64,000 nucleotides of DNA from Colwellia piezophila ATCC BAA-637 (GCF_000378625.1 NZ_KB905175.1:48763-112762); one strand, 5' to 3'; counted from the first letter of the stretch, positions 53,201-63,292 are shown. Translations and numbers: made by a program. Notes: generated by a model from the letters alone, not told the origin.

Positions 53201-53303
53201 TGCGCTGTTATACATCAGATGGGTGCTGGAGTATAGTAAAAGATGAGTTGTGTGCTTGCTGCTAGCAATAGGCTTGAGTTTTGTCGATTGTACTCACGTT
53301 ATG

Positions 53304-54458
53304 TTACTCGTTTGCACAAGGGTTATAATCGGGATTTTTTGATAATAAAATGGCTTCTTTTATCAGCATGTTAGCCGCTTTCACTTCACCATAAATTAAC
53401 GCATTGCTGAGCCAATATTGAAATAGCTTCTCATCAGCAATCATAAGGTTTGATGCATCAAAATTTAGCTGGCTTACTCTTGGGTTCCAAAGTGTTTCTT
53501 TCCTCGTAGATAGTTGTTTGAGTAATTCATCATTATTCTCAGCTTGATATATTTTGGATTGGATACCCATACCAATTAAATTGACTACTAAGTGTTTCCC
53601 TTCTTCTTCCATAAGTTGACCGAGCGTTAAACAGGCGTGATTTTTATCGTTAGCTAAATTATCAACCGAGGTGCAGAAGTTAGATAGATCACTAATCCAT
53701 ATTGATCTTGCTGCTTGAATGCCGATACCTGTAATCAGTCGTTGCTTATCGTTAATATCAATAGCACCTTTAGAAACTTGCATAAACAATGAAAGGTAGT
53801 GATAGTAATAGTCATTAAATTGAGTTGCTTTATTTGCCTTTTGTATCGCGTTTAGGGTTGCTTGCTTATCTCCGTTAGCAGCATGAAAGTTAGCTATTTG
53901 TAGCCATAATGCGGCATTATTACTATCTACTTTGCTTAATCGGTCAAATTGCACTTGGCTACACGTATTATGTTGTAGGTTTTTTGAACACTCTCCTATT
54001 AAGTCCATTAACGCTAGTTGATTATCTGGGTATTCTTGCAAGTAATTCTGCAATAAATCTAGTTGTGGAGTTTGCTGGGTATAGGCAGAAAATAAGACAT
54101 AAGCGAGTTTATCTTCAGCGGCGTTAGATTTTGCTAAATAGTCATGGAAATCTGTCAGTTTTTCATAAAAGTCATCATCATATATATTGTCATAATACTC
54201 TCTATTACACGGAACGATGTAACTGTCATCTTCATGCTTAATTCGTACCGAGAATTTATCTAGCGTTGATGTTTTGACCTGAATGTTTTTTTGGTGAGTT
54301 AAGCTAGATTCAGAGACCTTACCAGGAATTATGGGGTTGGCTGAGGGGCTAGCCGATATCTTGGGTGTTATCTGAGAAGTCACTTTATTCAGAAAAGCTG
54401 TGATAACCACTATTAGGGTACAGGCGATGGCGATCGATACAATTTTTTTAGCAGTCAT
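53304..54458 (-). CDS. membrane-anchored TPR-like protein, unknown function
   Basis: A 384-residue protein with one N-terminal membrane helix (about 4-23, KIVSIAIACTLIVVITAFLN), a Ser/Pro-rich linker, and a helical periplasmic domain with TPR-like pairs (QLDLLQNYLQEYPDNQLALM and NNAALWLQIANFHAANGDKQ). Several Cys are present (for example GECSKNLQHNTCSQ), suggesting disulfides. I do not recognise the family. It is the last gene of a minus-strand run that includes two small lipoproteins upstream, 50 bp away. Confidence 0.6.
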   Translation of the reverse strand: MTAKKIVSIAIACTLIVVITAFLNKVTSQITPKISASPSANPIIPGKVSESSLTHQKNIQVKTSTLDKFSVRIKHEDDSYIVPCNREYYDNIYDDDFYEKLTDFHDYLAKSNAAEDKLAYVLFSAYTQQTPQLDLLQNYLQEYPDNQLALMDLIGECSKNLQHNTCSQVQFDRLSKVDSNNAALWLQIANFHAANGDKQATLNAIQKANKATQFNDYYYHYLSLFMQVSKGAIDINDKQRLITGIGIQAARSIWISDLSNFCTSVDNLANDKNHACLTLGQLMEEEGKHLVVNLIGMGIQSKIYQAENNDELLKQLSTRKETLWNPRVSQLNFDASNLMIADEKLFQYWLSNALIYGEVKAANMLIKEAILLSKNPDYNPCANE

Positions 54459-54507
54459 CCTAGACTATTATTCCTTTTTTGATTGATATTATCACGTTAT
54501 TTGTGGT

Positions 54508-55062
54508 TCAGTAATCTTGGCCAATTAAATCTAATCGTTTGCCTAAGACAATCTCTTCAAAAGAAATTTCGATGAGGTTTATATCAAGTAACAAACGTTC
54601 GCCCCAAACATTAGCAGCCCGTTTCGTTTCAAAACTGGCTAAATCAACCGTTTCTTCAACCACAAAAATTAAACCAATGCTGGAGCTATCTCCTAAGGTA
54701 TTTTGCCAATGGTTTTGTTGTAAATTTATGGTATCTCCTTGCAGCGAAAAAGCATAAAAATGATAGTTATGGGTTGCGGTGGCCGAGCCCAAGGTAAATT
54801 TAAAAAAATCGAACGAAGGGATCGCCAGCCCTAATTGAGGTTCATCGATGGTGACACTATGATAGGCAAAGATAAAGGCGTCGTTGAGCACTGCGATGGA
54901 GTCAGGTGCGCCCATTTGAGTTAATACATCATGGTAATTTTTGGGTGAGAAGGCCGGTACGGTTGCAACATATCCATATTGGCGTTTTACCATAGAGCAT
55001 GAGGTAAGTAATACCAGGAAAAATAAACTAATGATTCTCAGTAGCTTGCGTTGTCTTAGCAT
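54508..55062 (-). CDS. lipoprotein of unknown function
   Basis: A 184-residue lipoprotein with lipobox LLTSC (Cys22). The segment NYHDVLTQMGAPDSIAVLND resembles the BamE/SmpA-like fold pattern (helix, then gap-P-D/S), as in its upstream neighbour, followed by beta-rich sequence. No family recognised. It starts 5 bp after the stop of the next lipoprotein gene, so the two are surely co-transcribed. Confidence 0.65.
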   Translation of the reverse strand: MLRQRKLLRIISLFFLVLLTSCSMVKRQYGYVATVPAFSPKNYHDVLTQMGAPDSIAVLNDAFIFAYHSVTIDEPQLGLAIPSFDFFKFTLGSATATHNYHFYAFSLQGDTINLQQNHWQNTLGDSSSIGLIFVVEETVDLASFETKRAANVWGERLLLDINLIEISFEEIVLGKRLDLIGQDY

Positions 55063-55067
55063 GGTTA

Positions 55068-55433
55068 CTACTCGGGCTTATCAGCCAATTTACTATAGGA
55101 GTAATCGACTAAAATACCTTGTTCATTAAAGATGAACATAGCGCGATCGAACACGGATATTTCAGTGGTTTCGTTATATATAAGTAGAATTAAGCCTTCT
55201 CGGGTTACCTGTTCTTTCAGGTAGTAATATAAAGTTTGCTTGCCAACAGCTAACACCTGAGAAGGCGGCCCTAATGCGGCTAACACTTGCTGGCTAGTGG
55301 TCGTGCCATTGTTAAATGTCTGTGGTTGACGCCAAAGGTTTTCTACCCCAGCATCGCGACTGTAATTTACACAGCCTGAAAGAAAACAGCTTAATAAAAT
55401 AAAGCTTATCGCTTGGTAATTTTTTTTCATCAT
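55068..55433 (-). CDS. small BamE/SmpA-like lipoprotein
   Basis: A 121-residue lipoprotein with signal MMKKNYQAISFILLSCFLSGC (lipidated Cys21). The pattern TTSQQVLAALGPPSQVLAVG, then YYYLKEQ and FNEQGILVDYSYSK, resembles the small outer-membrane lipoprotein fold of BamE/OmlA, though it is not the assembly factor itself. It pairs with the lipoprotein 5 bp downstream, and follows gltS by 40 bp. Function unknown. Confidence 0.65.
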   Translation of the reverse strand: MMKKNYQAISFILLSCFLSGCVNYSRDAGVENLWRQPQTFNNGTTTSQQVLAALGPPSQVLAVGKQTLYYYLKEQVTREGLILLIYNETTEISVFDRAMFIFNEQGILVDYSYSKLADKPE

Positions 55434-55473
55434 AGTGTCAACTCTTAGTCCTGCAACTTAATCTGGTGGCTTA

Positions 55474-56664
55474 TCAGCTCAGCCAACCAAGAAATAATTG
55501 GATGATAAAGGCATTGGAAATATCAATAAAGAAAGCACCAATAAGCGGTACCACGATAAATGCCTGCGGTGACGCGCCATATTTTTTGGTTACCGCCGTC
55601 ATATTGGCAATGGCCGTTGGTGTGGCGCCCAGTGCTAAACCGGCATAACCAGATGCCATGATAGCGGCATCGTAGTTTTTTCCTAGTGCTCTAAATACTA
55701 CAAAAATAGTAAAGAATAAAACCATAATCACTTGCGCGGCGAGCAGTAATAAAATTGGCATGGCCAGGTCGATTAGCGTCCATAGTTGCAAACTCATCAA
55801 AGACATTGCTAGAAATAATCCTAAGCAAAAATCAGAGATTAAGGCCAACGATGGTGTGCCCGACGGCCAAGGTAACTGCTTCCATACCAGAGGTACCGTA
55901 TTGGTTAGAATAATCCCGCCAAATAGGCAAGGTACAAATATAGGCAGCTTGATACCAAAACTATCAATCACTTGGTGTAGGTTTATACCTATGCCAATGG
56001 CAATACATAACACCAATAACACCGTATAAATACTATGCACGGTGATTTTTTCTTGTTCATCATTGACACCGACAGACAGGTTTTCCTGGCAATTGGAGCT
56101 CAGGTTATGGCGCTTAATTAAATAGTTGGCTATGGGGCCGCCACAAAGCCCACCCAAGACCAAACCAAAGGTGGCACAGGCAATACCAATTTCCATGGCG
56201 TTATCAATGCCAAAATCACTGACGAAGGTTGGCGCCCAAGCAATAGCAGTGCCGTGACCACCACTAAGCGAAACTGAACTGCCCAGTACACCAACGGGGG
56301 GAGCTAAGTCGGTAACGAGTGTGACGGCAACACCGGTAAAGTTTTGCAAGAACAAGTAACCAACAGCAAGTATTAGTAAGGTTATAAGTGCCTTACCTCC
56401 TTGCAGTAAAGTAGAGAACTTGGCTGATAAGCCAACACAGGTGAAAAAGACAATCAGTAATTGATCACGTTGTCCTAAAGAGAAATCGACACTTCGGTCA
56501 AAAATAAAGTAAATAGCACTAAAAAATAGCGAAGCGATAATGCCGCCGGTGACAGGCTCGGGAATATTATACTTTTGTAAGAAGTTGATTTTTTTATTTA
56601 AGAAACGGCCTAAGAACAGTACTAACACCGCTAATACTAACGTTTGCCTCGCATCAAGTTCCAT
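55474..56664 (-). CDS. gltS: sodium/glutamate symporter
   Basis: Inner-membrane Na+-coupled glutamate importer. The 396 residues match E. coli GltS (401). About ten or more hydrophobic helices lie in two inverted halves. Family landmarks are LPEPVTGGI-like NIPEPVTGGIIASL, the re-entrant loop GSSVSLSGGHGTAIAWAP, GGLCGGPIANYLI, and the second loop MASGYAGLALGATPTAIANM. The potassium-channel gene ends 3 bp before the gltS start, so the two must be co-transcribed. Together they could couple glutamate and potassium balance, the main osmolyte pair in marine bacteria; this is inference. Confidence 0.95.
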   Translation of the reverse strand: MELDARQTLVLAVLVLFLGRFLNKKINFLQKYNIPEPVTGGIIASLFFSAIYFIFDRSVDFSLGQRDQLLIVFFTCVGLSAKFSTLLQGGKALITLLILAVGYLFLQNFTGVAVTLVTDLAPPVGVLGSSVSLSGGHGTAIAWAPTFVSDFGIDNAMEIGIACATFGLVLGGLCGGPIANYLIKRHNLSSNCQENLSVGVNDEQEKITVHSIYTVLLVLCIAIGIGINLHQVIDSFGIKLPIFVPCLFGGIILTNTVPLVWKQLPWPSGTPSLALISDFCLGLFLAMSLMSLQLWTLIDLAMPILLLLAAQVIMVLFFTIFVVFRALGKNYDAAIMASGYAGLALGATPTAIANMTAVTKKYGASPQAFIVVPLIGAFFIDISNAFIIQLFLGWLS

Positions 56665-56667
56665 AGG

Positions 56668-57153
56668 TTACTTTATCTCTTTATTGAACGCTTCTAACTT
56701 GTCTTCTAAGGTGGTGAGTTTCTGATAAATTTTTTCATTTTGTTGCAAAATTTCTTCGTTCTGTTTTCTCAACTCTCGGTTTTTGATATTGGTGTCAGCA
56801 AAGCCAAAAATTTTATTAGCAAAGACAGCACCTACGCCACCTAATATGCCAACACCTAAAAGAAACATAACAAATACCGTAATGCGTCCCACCAAAGTAA
56901 TGGGGTAAACATCACCAAAGCCTATGGTGGTTGAAGACATTAACATCAGCCAAAAAGCATCAGCATAATTTTTAACAGGGGAACCTACTACACTGGTTTC
57001 TGCGACAAAAGTAACATAACCTAAACTCATATTAATGACAGCGAATAAAACAACAGATAACAGCCCTAAAGCCCCGTAGTTATAGTTTTTCACGCCAAAT
57101 TCATCAATTTTAAATAAGTTACTTTTTTCCATAGCGCTTTGCAAAATAATCAT
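56668..57153 (-). CDS. two-helix potassium channel family protein
   Basis: A 161-residue channel subunit with two membrane helices (about 27-50 and 85-108) around a pore loop. The selectivity filter reads SSTTIGFGDVYP, with GFGD in place of the usual GYGD; several bacterial channels use Phe here. The C-terminal 45 residues form a charged coiled-coil (ELRKQNEEILQQNEKIYQKL) that probably tetramerises the pore. There is no RCK ligand-gating domain. It is first in the operon with gltS, 3 bp apart. Confidence 0.85.
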   Translation of the reverse strand: MIILQSAMEKSNLFKIDEFGVKNYNYGALGLLSVVLFAVINMSLGYVTFVAETSVVGSPVKNYADAFWLMLMSSTTIGFGDVYPITLVGRITVFVMFLLGVGILGGVGAVFANKIFGFADTNIKNRELRKQNEEILQQNEKIYQKLTTLEDKLEAFNKEIK

Positions 57154-57222
57154 TTTTTTCTCTTGGCTATTTTCTGATAATATTTTTGATGATATTACAA
57201 TCGGAGACGATAGAAAAGGGTT

Positions 57223-57533
57223 ATACCAAGTCCATTAAATTAGTTCCCACTCAGAGCTTACCAGCGACTTGAGAACAAATAGAATTTTTTGTATATAGTC
57301 ACTCTATATGAAAGGAATTATGTGCGGTTATCTAGTCGTTGGGAAGCTCCCAAAGGGCGAGTTTAAAAGGCTTATAAGTTGCGTTATTGATTTTGAGAAG
57401 GACGCTACAGGGATGTAGCTTAATAGAGAATGCAGGAGCTTATTCTCCTGAACAACCATTCTCTGCAATCAATGCCTTACCTCTAAGCCTTTTAATTCTC
57501 GCTGAGGGGGAAGAAACTTATTGGAATTGGTAT
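57223..57533. mobile_element. MITE-like interspersed repeat, 311 bp
   Basis: Terminal inverted repeats ATACCAAGTCCATTAAATTA... (left) and its partner ending GGAATTGGTAT (right) agree at 21 of 26 positions. The inner part at 57450-57493 shares its core with the element at 6697-6962, although the two have different ends. The left end also occurs alone at 9957-9996. No coding frame. It fills most of the 515-bp gap between the channel gene and the SRPBCC gene. Confidence 0.75.
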
Positions 57534-57668
57534 TAGCTCGGCTTAGTTATGAGTTAGTTTTTCACTAGGAACCAAGGAATATATCTAGCTGTGCGATTTT
57601 CTGGAAATTTTACCGGTATGGCATAAACTTAAACTTACTTATTTAAAGCATTTTCAACGGAGTAAGGC

Positions 57669-58091
57669 ATGGGCAAGTGTTACAAAAATATAGAAATTAA
57701 CGCGCCAATCGCAACGGTTTGGCAAAAAATGGCTAACTTTCACGATATGTCTTGGGCAGAAGGGGTTATCACTTCTTTAGTCGTCGTGGGCCAGGCTAGC
57801 GGCACTGAGGTAGGGGCAAAACGAATTTTAAATGATGCGATACACGAAACGTTAATCTCATTGGATGCTAATAATTATACCTTCTCTTATGCTATTGATG
57901 ATGGACCTGGGCCACTGGCGAAATTATCGGTAGATAATTATCTTGGCGTGGTGAAGTTGTCTGAAAGTACCACCGGTACCTTGGTTGAATGGAGCTCTAG
58001 TTTTACTTCGGCTACCGAGAGTGAGGTAACAGAATTTTGTGACCCTATTTATATGGCGTTGCTTGGCGCACTAAAAAATAGCCTTGGTTAA
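57669..58091 (+). CDS. SRPBCC (polyketide cyclase-like) family protein
   Basis: A 140-residue soluble protein with the START-like fold pattern: MGKCYKNIEINAPIATVWQK at the start, FHDMSWAEGV, a central VGAKRILNDAIHETLISLDA strand pair, TLVEWSSSFTSATES, and a C-terminal helix. Members bind small hydrophobic ligands; the substrate is not known. AACGGAG lies about 7 bp before the ATG. It stands alone between the 57.2-kb repeat and convergent topB. Confidence 0.82.
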   Translation: MGKCYKNIEINAPIATVWQKMANFHDMSWAEGVITSLVVVGQASGTEVGAKRILNDAIHETLISLDANNYTFSYAIDDGPGPLAKLSVDNYLGVVKLSESTTGTLVEWSSSFTSATESEVTEFCDPIYMALLGALKNSLG

Positions 58092-58130
58092 CATTACGTT
58101 ATCTTATCTCTCCGGTCAGTAAGCCTATTC

Positions 58131-60068
58131 TTAGCTGGCCTTCTTTTGGAACTTTCGTTTACCGCGCTTCGGTTTAAAGGCAACTTTGGGTAAACCAGAA
58201 AAAGACTGCTGGCTGGCGCCATAGACCATTTCTGTTACCGTAGTTGTTAACGGCTGCATAAAGCTCAGGTAGCTGGCATTTTTTTCACTGATTGCGGTGA
58301 GGGTGGCTTCCCATTGGGCGGTCATATCTGGCAAGGTCGCCATTTCAGGCAAGGCGTTGATTAACGCGACACCCACCTCTGTTGCAGTGATAGCTTTGCC
58401 GTGGCGCTGTAAAAACCCCCGTTTAAAGAGTAAATCGATAATGCCGGCGCGAGTGGCATCTGTGCCTAAGCCATCAGTTTCCTTAAGGACTTTTTTAATG
58501 GCTGCATCACTGACATAACGGGCGATGCCGGTCATGGCGGCCAGTAAAGTGGCATCAGTAAACGATTGTGGCGGTGAGGTGTGTTTCTCGATTAACTCCC
58601 CTTGTAGGCAATGCAATAACTGCCCTTTTGTTAATGGGGGTAGTGTTTGCTCTTGTTCATAGCCTTCTTTTAACGTCTCTGCCTGCTGCGATTTTTTACT
58701 CTTAGCAAACAGTATTTTCCAGCCATGTTGCTTTTCTATTTTCGCTTGGCTGACAAAGTATCCGCCGGCGATAAGTAGAGTAACTTTGGTTTGTTGGTAG
58801 ATATAAGCCGGGTAAAATTGTACTAAATACTGGCGAACAATGAGTAAGTAAATGTTCTTTTCAAAGGTATTTAAGTTGATATTCTCTGGTGATTTCTCGG
58901 TCGGAATAATGGCATGATGCGCGGTGATCTTTTTATCATTCCAGGCCTTACTCACTAATGAGGTATTGGCCCCTTGTGCGGATTTCATACAAGGTAAAGA
59001 GGATTGCGCCAGTGTATTAACAATACCTCGGGCTTGCTTTAATTGCTCTTTAGGCAAATAACGACAATCTGAGCGCGGGTAGGTGATCAATTTATGCTTT
59101 TCATACAAGGCTTGGCATACATCAAGCACCAGTTTCGCGTTCATGGAAAATTGCTTGGCCGCGCTAATTTGTAATTGTGATAAATTAAAAGGTAACGGGG
59201 CTGCTTGCTGCTTTTCATTACTTTCAAGGTCACTGACGGTAGCCGCTTGGTTATCAATACGTTTAACAACATTTACCGCTAAGCCTCTCACTAACACTCG
59301 GCCTTCTTCATCGCAATAAGGCTGACAATTATCACTGGGTTGCCATTTTGCGGTAAAAGCTTCGGCTTCATTTATGTTTAATGCGATATGGGCTTGTACT
59401 TGGTAAAAAGGTTTGCTGACAAAAGCGGCGATTTCTTGCTCACGCCTGACCACTAAACCTAATAAAGGGGTTTGTACCCGACCGACCGATAATACTGAGT
59501 TATAACCAGTTTTTTGTCCTTGTAGAGTATAAGCACGGGTGAGGTTAATACCATACAGCCAATCAGCACGAGAACGCGCTAAAGCGGAAATAGACAATGG
59601 CATATAGTCACTATTAGGTTTTAGTGCATTAAGGGCCCGTTTAACCGCAGGTAAGTTTAAATCACTGATCAGCAAACGCTTAATCTTCGATTTTTTAGTC
59701 TTCGATATTTTGAAGTAATCAATGACTTCATCAACCAGTAATTGGCCTTCACGGTCCGGGTCACCAGCATGAATAATTTCAGTGGCCTGCTTAACCAGTT
59801 TACGTAAAACGGTGAGCTGTGCGCGAGTACGAGTGATAGGTTTTAATTGCCATTGTTGTGGCACTATCGGTAAACTTTCCATGCGCCATTTTTTTAATGT
59901 CGGATCATAATCCTCAGGATCTGCTTGCGCTAAAATATGGCCGATACACCAACTCACCACATCGCCATTGGCGAGTTCAATATGAGTTCTATGATTTTTT
60001 TGTGGCTTAGGTAGGGCTGCCGCAATGGCGCGACCTAAACTGGGCTTTTCGGCAATATAGAGTTTCAA
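58131..60068 (-). CDS. topB: DNA topoisomerase III
   Basis: Type IA topoisomerase that decatenates and relaxes single-stranded or gapped DNA, often acting with RecQ. The 645 residues match E. coli TopB (653). The Toprim domain opens MKLYIAEKPSLGRAIAAALP, with the acidic metal motif HAGDPDREGQLLVDEV. The catalytic Tyr330 lies in LITYPRSDCRYLP. FSMNAKLVLDVCQALYEKH and ETDGLGTDATRAGIIDLLF are further landmarks. The basic C-terminal tail (KPKRGKRKFQKKAS) probably binds DNA. It is transcribed alone, convergent with the SRPBCC gene. Confidence 0.96.
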   Translation of the reverse strand: MKLYIAEKPSLGRAIAAALPKPQKNHRTHIELANGDVVSWCIGHILAQADPEDYDPTLKKWRMESLPIVPQQWQLKPITRTRAQLTVLRKLVKQATEIIHAGDPDREGQLLVDEVIDYFKISKTKKSKIKRLLISDLNLPAVKRALNALKPNSDYMPLSISALARSRADWLYGINLTRAYTLQGQKTGYNSVLSVGRVQTPLLGLVVRREQEIAAFVSKPFYQVQAHIALNINEAEAFTAKWQPSDNCQPYCDEEGRVLVRGLAVNVVKRIDNQAATVSDLESNEKQQAAPLPFNLSQLQISAAKQFSMNAKLVLDVCQALYEKHKLITYPRSDCRYLPKEQLKQARGIVNTLAQSSLPCMKSAQGANTSLVSKAWNDKKITAHHAIIPTEKSPENINLNTFEKNIYLLIVRQYLVQFYPAYIYQQTKVTLLIAGGYFVSQAKIEKQHGWKILFAKSKKSQQAETLKEGYEQEQTLPPLTKGQLLHCLQGELIEKHTSPPQSFTDATLLAAMTGIARYVSDAAIKKVLKETDGLGTDATRAGIIDLLFKRGFLQRHGKAITATEVGVALINALPEMATLPDMTAQWEATLTAISEKNASYLSFMQPLTTTVTEMVYGASQQSFSGLPKVAFKPKRGKRKFQKKAS

Positions 60069-60177
60069 GAGTATTTGAATGGCGTAATAAGTGTGATGTC
60101 TTCGATTATAGAGCGCGCACTGTCTTTATGTACAGCTTTGTTTTTATGTTTATATAACCTTAAATATAAAGCAAAAA

Positions 60178-60201
60178 AAAACCGCTCAGAAGAGCGGTTT
60201 T
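60178..60201 (-). terminator. terminator of the TonB receptor gene
   Basis: Stem AAAACCGCTC / GAGCGGTTTT with a 4-nt loop. On the minus strand it is followed by a run of T residues (the A-run at 60173-60181). Confidence 0.88.
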
Positions 60202-60226
60202 ATTCAACAATTAACGCGACTGTTAA

Positions 60227-63187
60227 TTAAAAAACATAACGCATCGATAGTTTCACATAACGTGGTTTTTGGAAGTCATTAGCATAACCAAATTTAGGGT
60301 TGTTAGTACCGCTATCAAACTCTGATTGCTCATCTACACCTTCTACACCATCAAAGTTGAAGACATTAAATACATTCATTTTGAACGTTAAGAAACCAGC
60401 GTTATCCATATCAACAGTATAAGTTAGGTTTAAATCAAGATTATAAACCCATTCAGTAGTACCTAAAGAGCCACGGTTTGTTGCTACACCATCATTATAA
60501 AAAGATGCTGCACCATACCAATCACGTCCGTAACATATACCATCAATATCAATAGCCGTTGGACAGTATCCTTGATCTTCAGGATGAACACCAAAGGCAC
60601 TTTTAGGTTTACCTGATTTAACCCAGAAGTTATAACCAATACTGAAGTTTTCAGTAACCGAATAAATACCGTAAGATTTGATGTTATGACGTCTATCGTT
60701 AGGTAAGTTCCCGTAACCATTATCCATTAGCTCAGGGTAATCAAAAGAGGTTGTCCAACCGGGATCGGCCTGGCCATTATCTGAACGAACTAAACCTTCG
60801 GTATTACCGTAAGAATGTGACCAAGTGTATGAACCAGCAATAAAGAAGTCTTCAGTAATATAACCTGAGAAATTAAATTCTGCTGCATAATATTGACGCT
60901 TAGCATTAGGGAAACCTAACATGTCAGAGCCAACAGTTACTGATTCTTTAATACCATCGCCGTCAACATCATAATCCATAGTTACGTCACGACCAGGGTT
61001 AGTTAGTGTTGGGAACCAACCGCCAACCAAGTAATCTTCCATGTTTGGATCATCGGCATAGTTCTCTTTAATCCAAGCATTCATGCCGTAGTTAAACGAG
61101 ATATCTTCGATAGATTGTTTTAATTCACGAGAAACTAAACGGATACCAGCAGCCCAATCTTCATTAATCTGCTGCTCATAACCTAAAACAATTTCATCCG
61201 AATACATTGATTCAGCTTGGTTGTTAAATAATTGGTCTGCATCAGGAACTGTGCCATCTGCAACAACGGTAGCACCAATTTGCTTACCCAACTGAGGAGT
61301 ACCATCTGGATTTACACCCTCTAAGATATTATATGTATGGCTATCGTAGGCAGCAGAGGCCATGCGTACGTTGGTATTAGGAGAAACAGGTTGGAAATAA
61401 CGACCAATTGAACCGTATAATTTACTTTCGCCATCACCTAAAAGATCATAAGAGAAACCAAGACGAGGTGCTACTTGATTTTTTAAATCTACATACTTAT
61501 CACCTGAACCTGTGGTATTGCTGAAGTTACTAACACGTACACCCAAATTAACAGATAATGCGTCATAAACTTGCCATGTATCAGTAATATAAATAGCATC
61601 TGATTGGTTTTCAGTTTCACTCTCTTTACCCCAAACGCGTAAATCTGCGTATTCTTCGCCAGCTAAAACGTCCAAACCTTCAGCGCCATCTTCAGCTGCC
61701 GTTCGATAGGTATACCAACCTTCACCATGAGGCGTATAGAAATCTGAAATTTCTAGAGTTTCATGATCATAACCAAAACGTAAAGTATGGTCACCAATCG
61801 TATAATCAAAATCTATACGATAGACTGTGCGAACATCTTTAGTAGAGCTATCACCAGAGCCAACCCAATCACCTAGGGGAGTCCAGAAGCCGTCTCGGTT
61901 ATCCCAAACTCTTGAAAGTTCAGGAGTACCTGAAGGAACACCTGTTTCATTAGTTACTGAGCCATACATTGCTGACATAGAAAGATCTTCAGTAAGGTAA
62001 CCGGTGTACTGAACATTCCAAACTAAACCACCTTCTTTGCCTTCACTTAGACCTGGTTCATCACTTGAATCATATTCACCATCAGTTTTACGCCATGCTT
62101 TAGATTTATATGTAGTGCTATTATCAAATGCCATAGCACTGATTGAGTGATCTTCATTGATTTCCCAATCTAACTTGGTAAACCACATGTCACGTTCCGC
62201 TTCAAACTCATTGTAACTGGTGTCACTATCAGCAGTGCCGTCTGAGCGGTATGGGTTATATAAACCATAGAAGAATAATGTATCTTCTATAATGGCACCA
62301 CTAGCCCATAAATTTACTTCAGTTTCATCATAGACGTTTGTGTCATCTTTAATGAGTTGCAAATCATTATTATAATAGGGAGACGGTTCACGCAAAGCAT
62401 CCGGGTCAACTTCTACCTTACCGCCAAAATGCCAATCGTTATCACCTGATTTAGATGCTAAGTTAATAACACCACCAATGAATCGACCGTATTCTGGAGA
62501 TACACCACCGGTAATAATTTCAGTTTGTTGAATAGCCTCCCAAGGTAATTCGATATCGCCCATACCTTTACGTACATCGGTAATGTTCAAGCCGTTAAGC
62601 ATGTAACCATTTTCTGCTACGGATGAACCACCAATAGCGACACCACCAAATGAACTATCACCACCGACAACGCCTGGGGCTAACATTGCAATTGCAGCAG
62701 AATTAAGCTCTACAGGTAATAAGTTTAAACGTTCTATTGATATAACTTGAGACGTTTGGGTAGAGGATGTATCGACTACACTAATTCGAGCGCCGCTGAC
62801 TTCAATACGTTCAATTGAACCTTCTTCAATTAAGGTAGCATCAAAAACTAAACCCCCAACAGTGATATTTACGTGTTGCTCACTTACGGTACCAAAACCT
62901 TCTTTAGTTACCGTTACAGTATATTTACCAATGGGTAAACCTCTTAGAGAAAAGCTGCCATTTGCCTTGGTATTTACTGTTCTTACAATGCCTTTACTCT
63001 CATGTTTAATAGTAACTGTTACGTTACTCATGTCTTGGCCTTGTGCTGATTCAATATGACCTTTTAACGTACCTTTACCATCGGTTGCCGCCATAGCACT
63101 TGGCATTGACAGCATTATTGCTGTCCCTACAGCAATGGCTGCTAGTGATTTTCGTGATTTAAAACCACTTTTAATTATTTTGGACAT
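60227..63187 (-). CDS. Oar-like TonB-dependent receptor
   Basis: An outer-membrane receptor of 986 residues. After a signal peptide ending in PSAMA, a carboxypeptidase-regulatory-like beta domain (about 35-120, GTLKGHIESAQGQDMSNVTV ... LPIGKYTVTVTKEGFG) precedes the plug (LNGLNITDVRKGMGDIELPW, EIITGGVSPEYGRFIGGVIN) and a 22-strand barrel ending RYVKLSMRYVF. This layout is that of the Oar family, common in Alteromonadales and linked to uptake of peptides or oligosaccharides. The ATG at 63187 has GGGGA five bases before it and is preferred over 63199. No TonB-ExbBD genes are adjacent, and its partner is not known. Confidence 0.9.
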   Translation of the reverse strand: MSKIIKSGFKSRKSLAAIAVGTAIMLSMPSAMAATDGKGTLKGHIESAQGQDMSNVTVTIKHESKGIVRTVNTKANGSFSLRGLPIGKYTVTVTKEGFGTVSEQHVNITVGGLVFDATLIEEGSIERIEVSGARISVVDTSSTQTSQVISIERLNLLPVELNSAAIAMLAPGVVGGDSSFGGVAIGGSSVAENGYMLNGLNITDVRKGMGDIELPWEAIQQTEIITGGVSPEYGRFIGGVINLASKSGDNDWHFGGKVEVDPDALREPSPYYNNDLQLIKDDTNVYDETEVNLWASGAIIEDTLFFYGLYNPYRSDGTADSDTSYNEFEAERDMWFTKLDWEINEDHSISAMAFDNSTTYKSKAWRKTDGEYDSSDEPGLSEGKEGGLVWNVQYTGYLTEDLSMSAMYGSVTNETGVPSGTPELSRVWDNRDGFWTPLGDWVGSGDSSTKDVRTVYRIDFDYTIGDHTLRFGYDHETLEISDFYTPHGEGWYTYRTAAEDGAEGLDVLAGEEYADLRVWGKESETENQSDAIYITDTWQVYDALSVNLGVRVSNFSNTTGSGDKYVDLKNQVAPRLGFSYDLLGDGESKLYGSIGRYFQPVSPNTNVRMASAAYDSHTYNILEGVNPDGTPQLGKQIGATVVADGTVPDADQLFNNQAESMYSDEIVLGYEQQINEDWAAGIRLVSRELKQSIEDISFNYGMNAWIKENYADDPNMEDYLVGGWFPTLTNPGRDVTMDYDVDGDGIKESVTVGSDMLGFPNAKRQYYAAEFNFSGYITEDFFIAGSYTWSHSYGNTEGLVRSDNGQADPGWTTSFDYPELMDNGYGNLPNDRRHNIKSYGIYSVTENFSIGYNFWVKSGKPKSAFGVHPEDQGYCPTAIDIDGICYGRDWYGAASFYNDGVATNRGSLGTTEWVYNLDLNLTYTVDMDNAGFLTFKMNVFNVFNFDGVEGVDEQSEFDSGTNNPKFGYANDFQKPRYVKLSMRYVF

Positions 63188-63266
63188 GGAATTCCCCATT
63201 CGTGTTGTTTTGTTTCTAGCTGTATAAAGTAACTAGTTATTATTATCTGATAACACTTATATACGT

Positions 63267-63292
63267 TATATTGTATATTATCTACAATTATA
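63267..63292. promoter_or_regulatory. inverted repeat upstream of the TonB receptor
   Basis: TATATTGTA (63267-63275) and TACAATTATA (63283-63292) form an imperfect inverted repeat about 80 bp upstream of the receptor start. It could be an operator for a dimeric regulator. No Fur box was seen. Confidence 0.35.
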
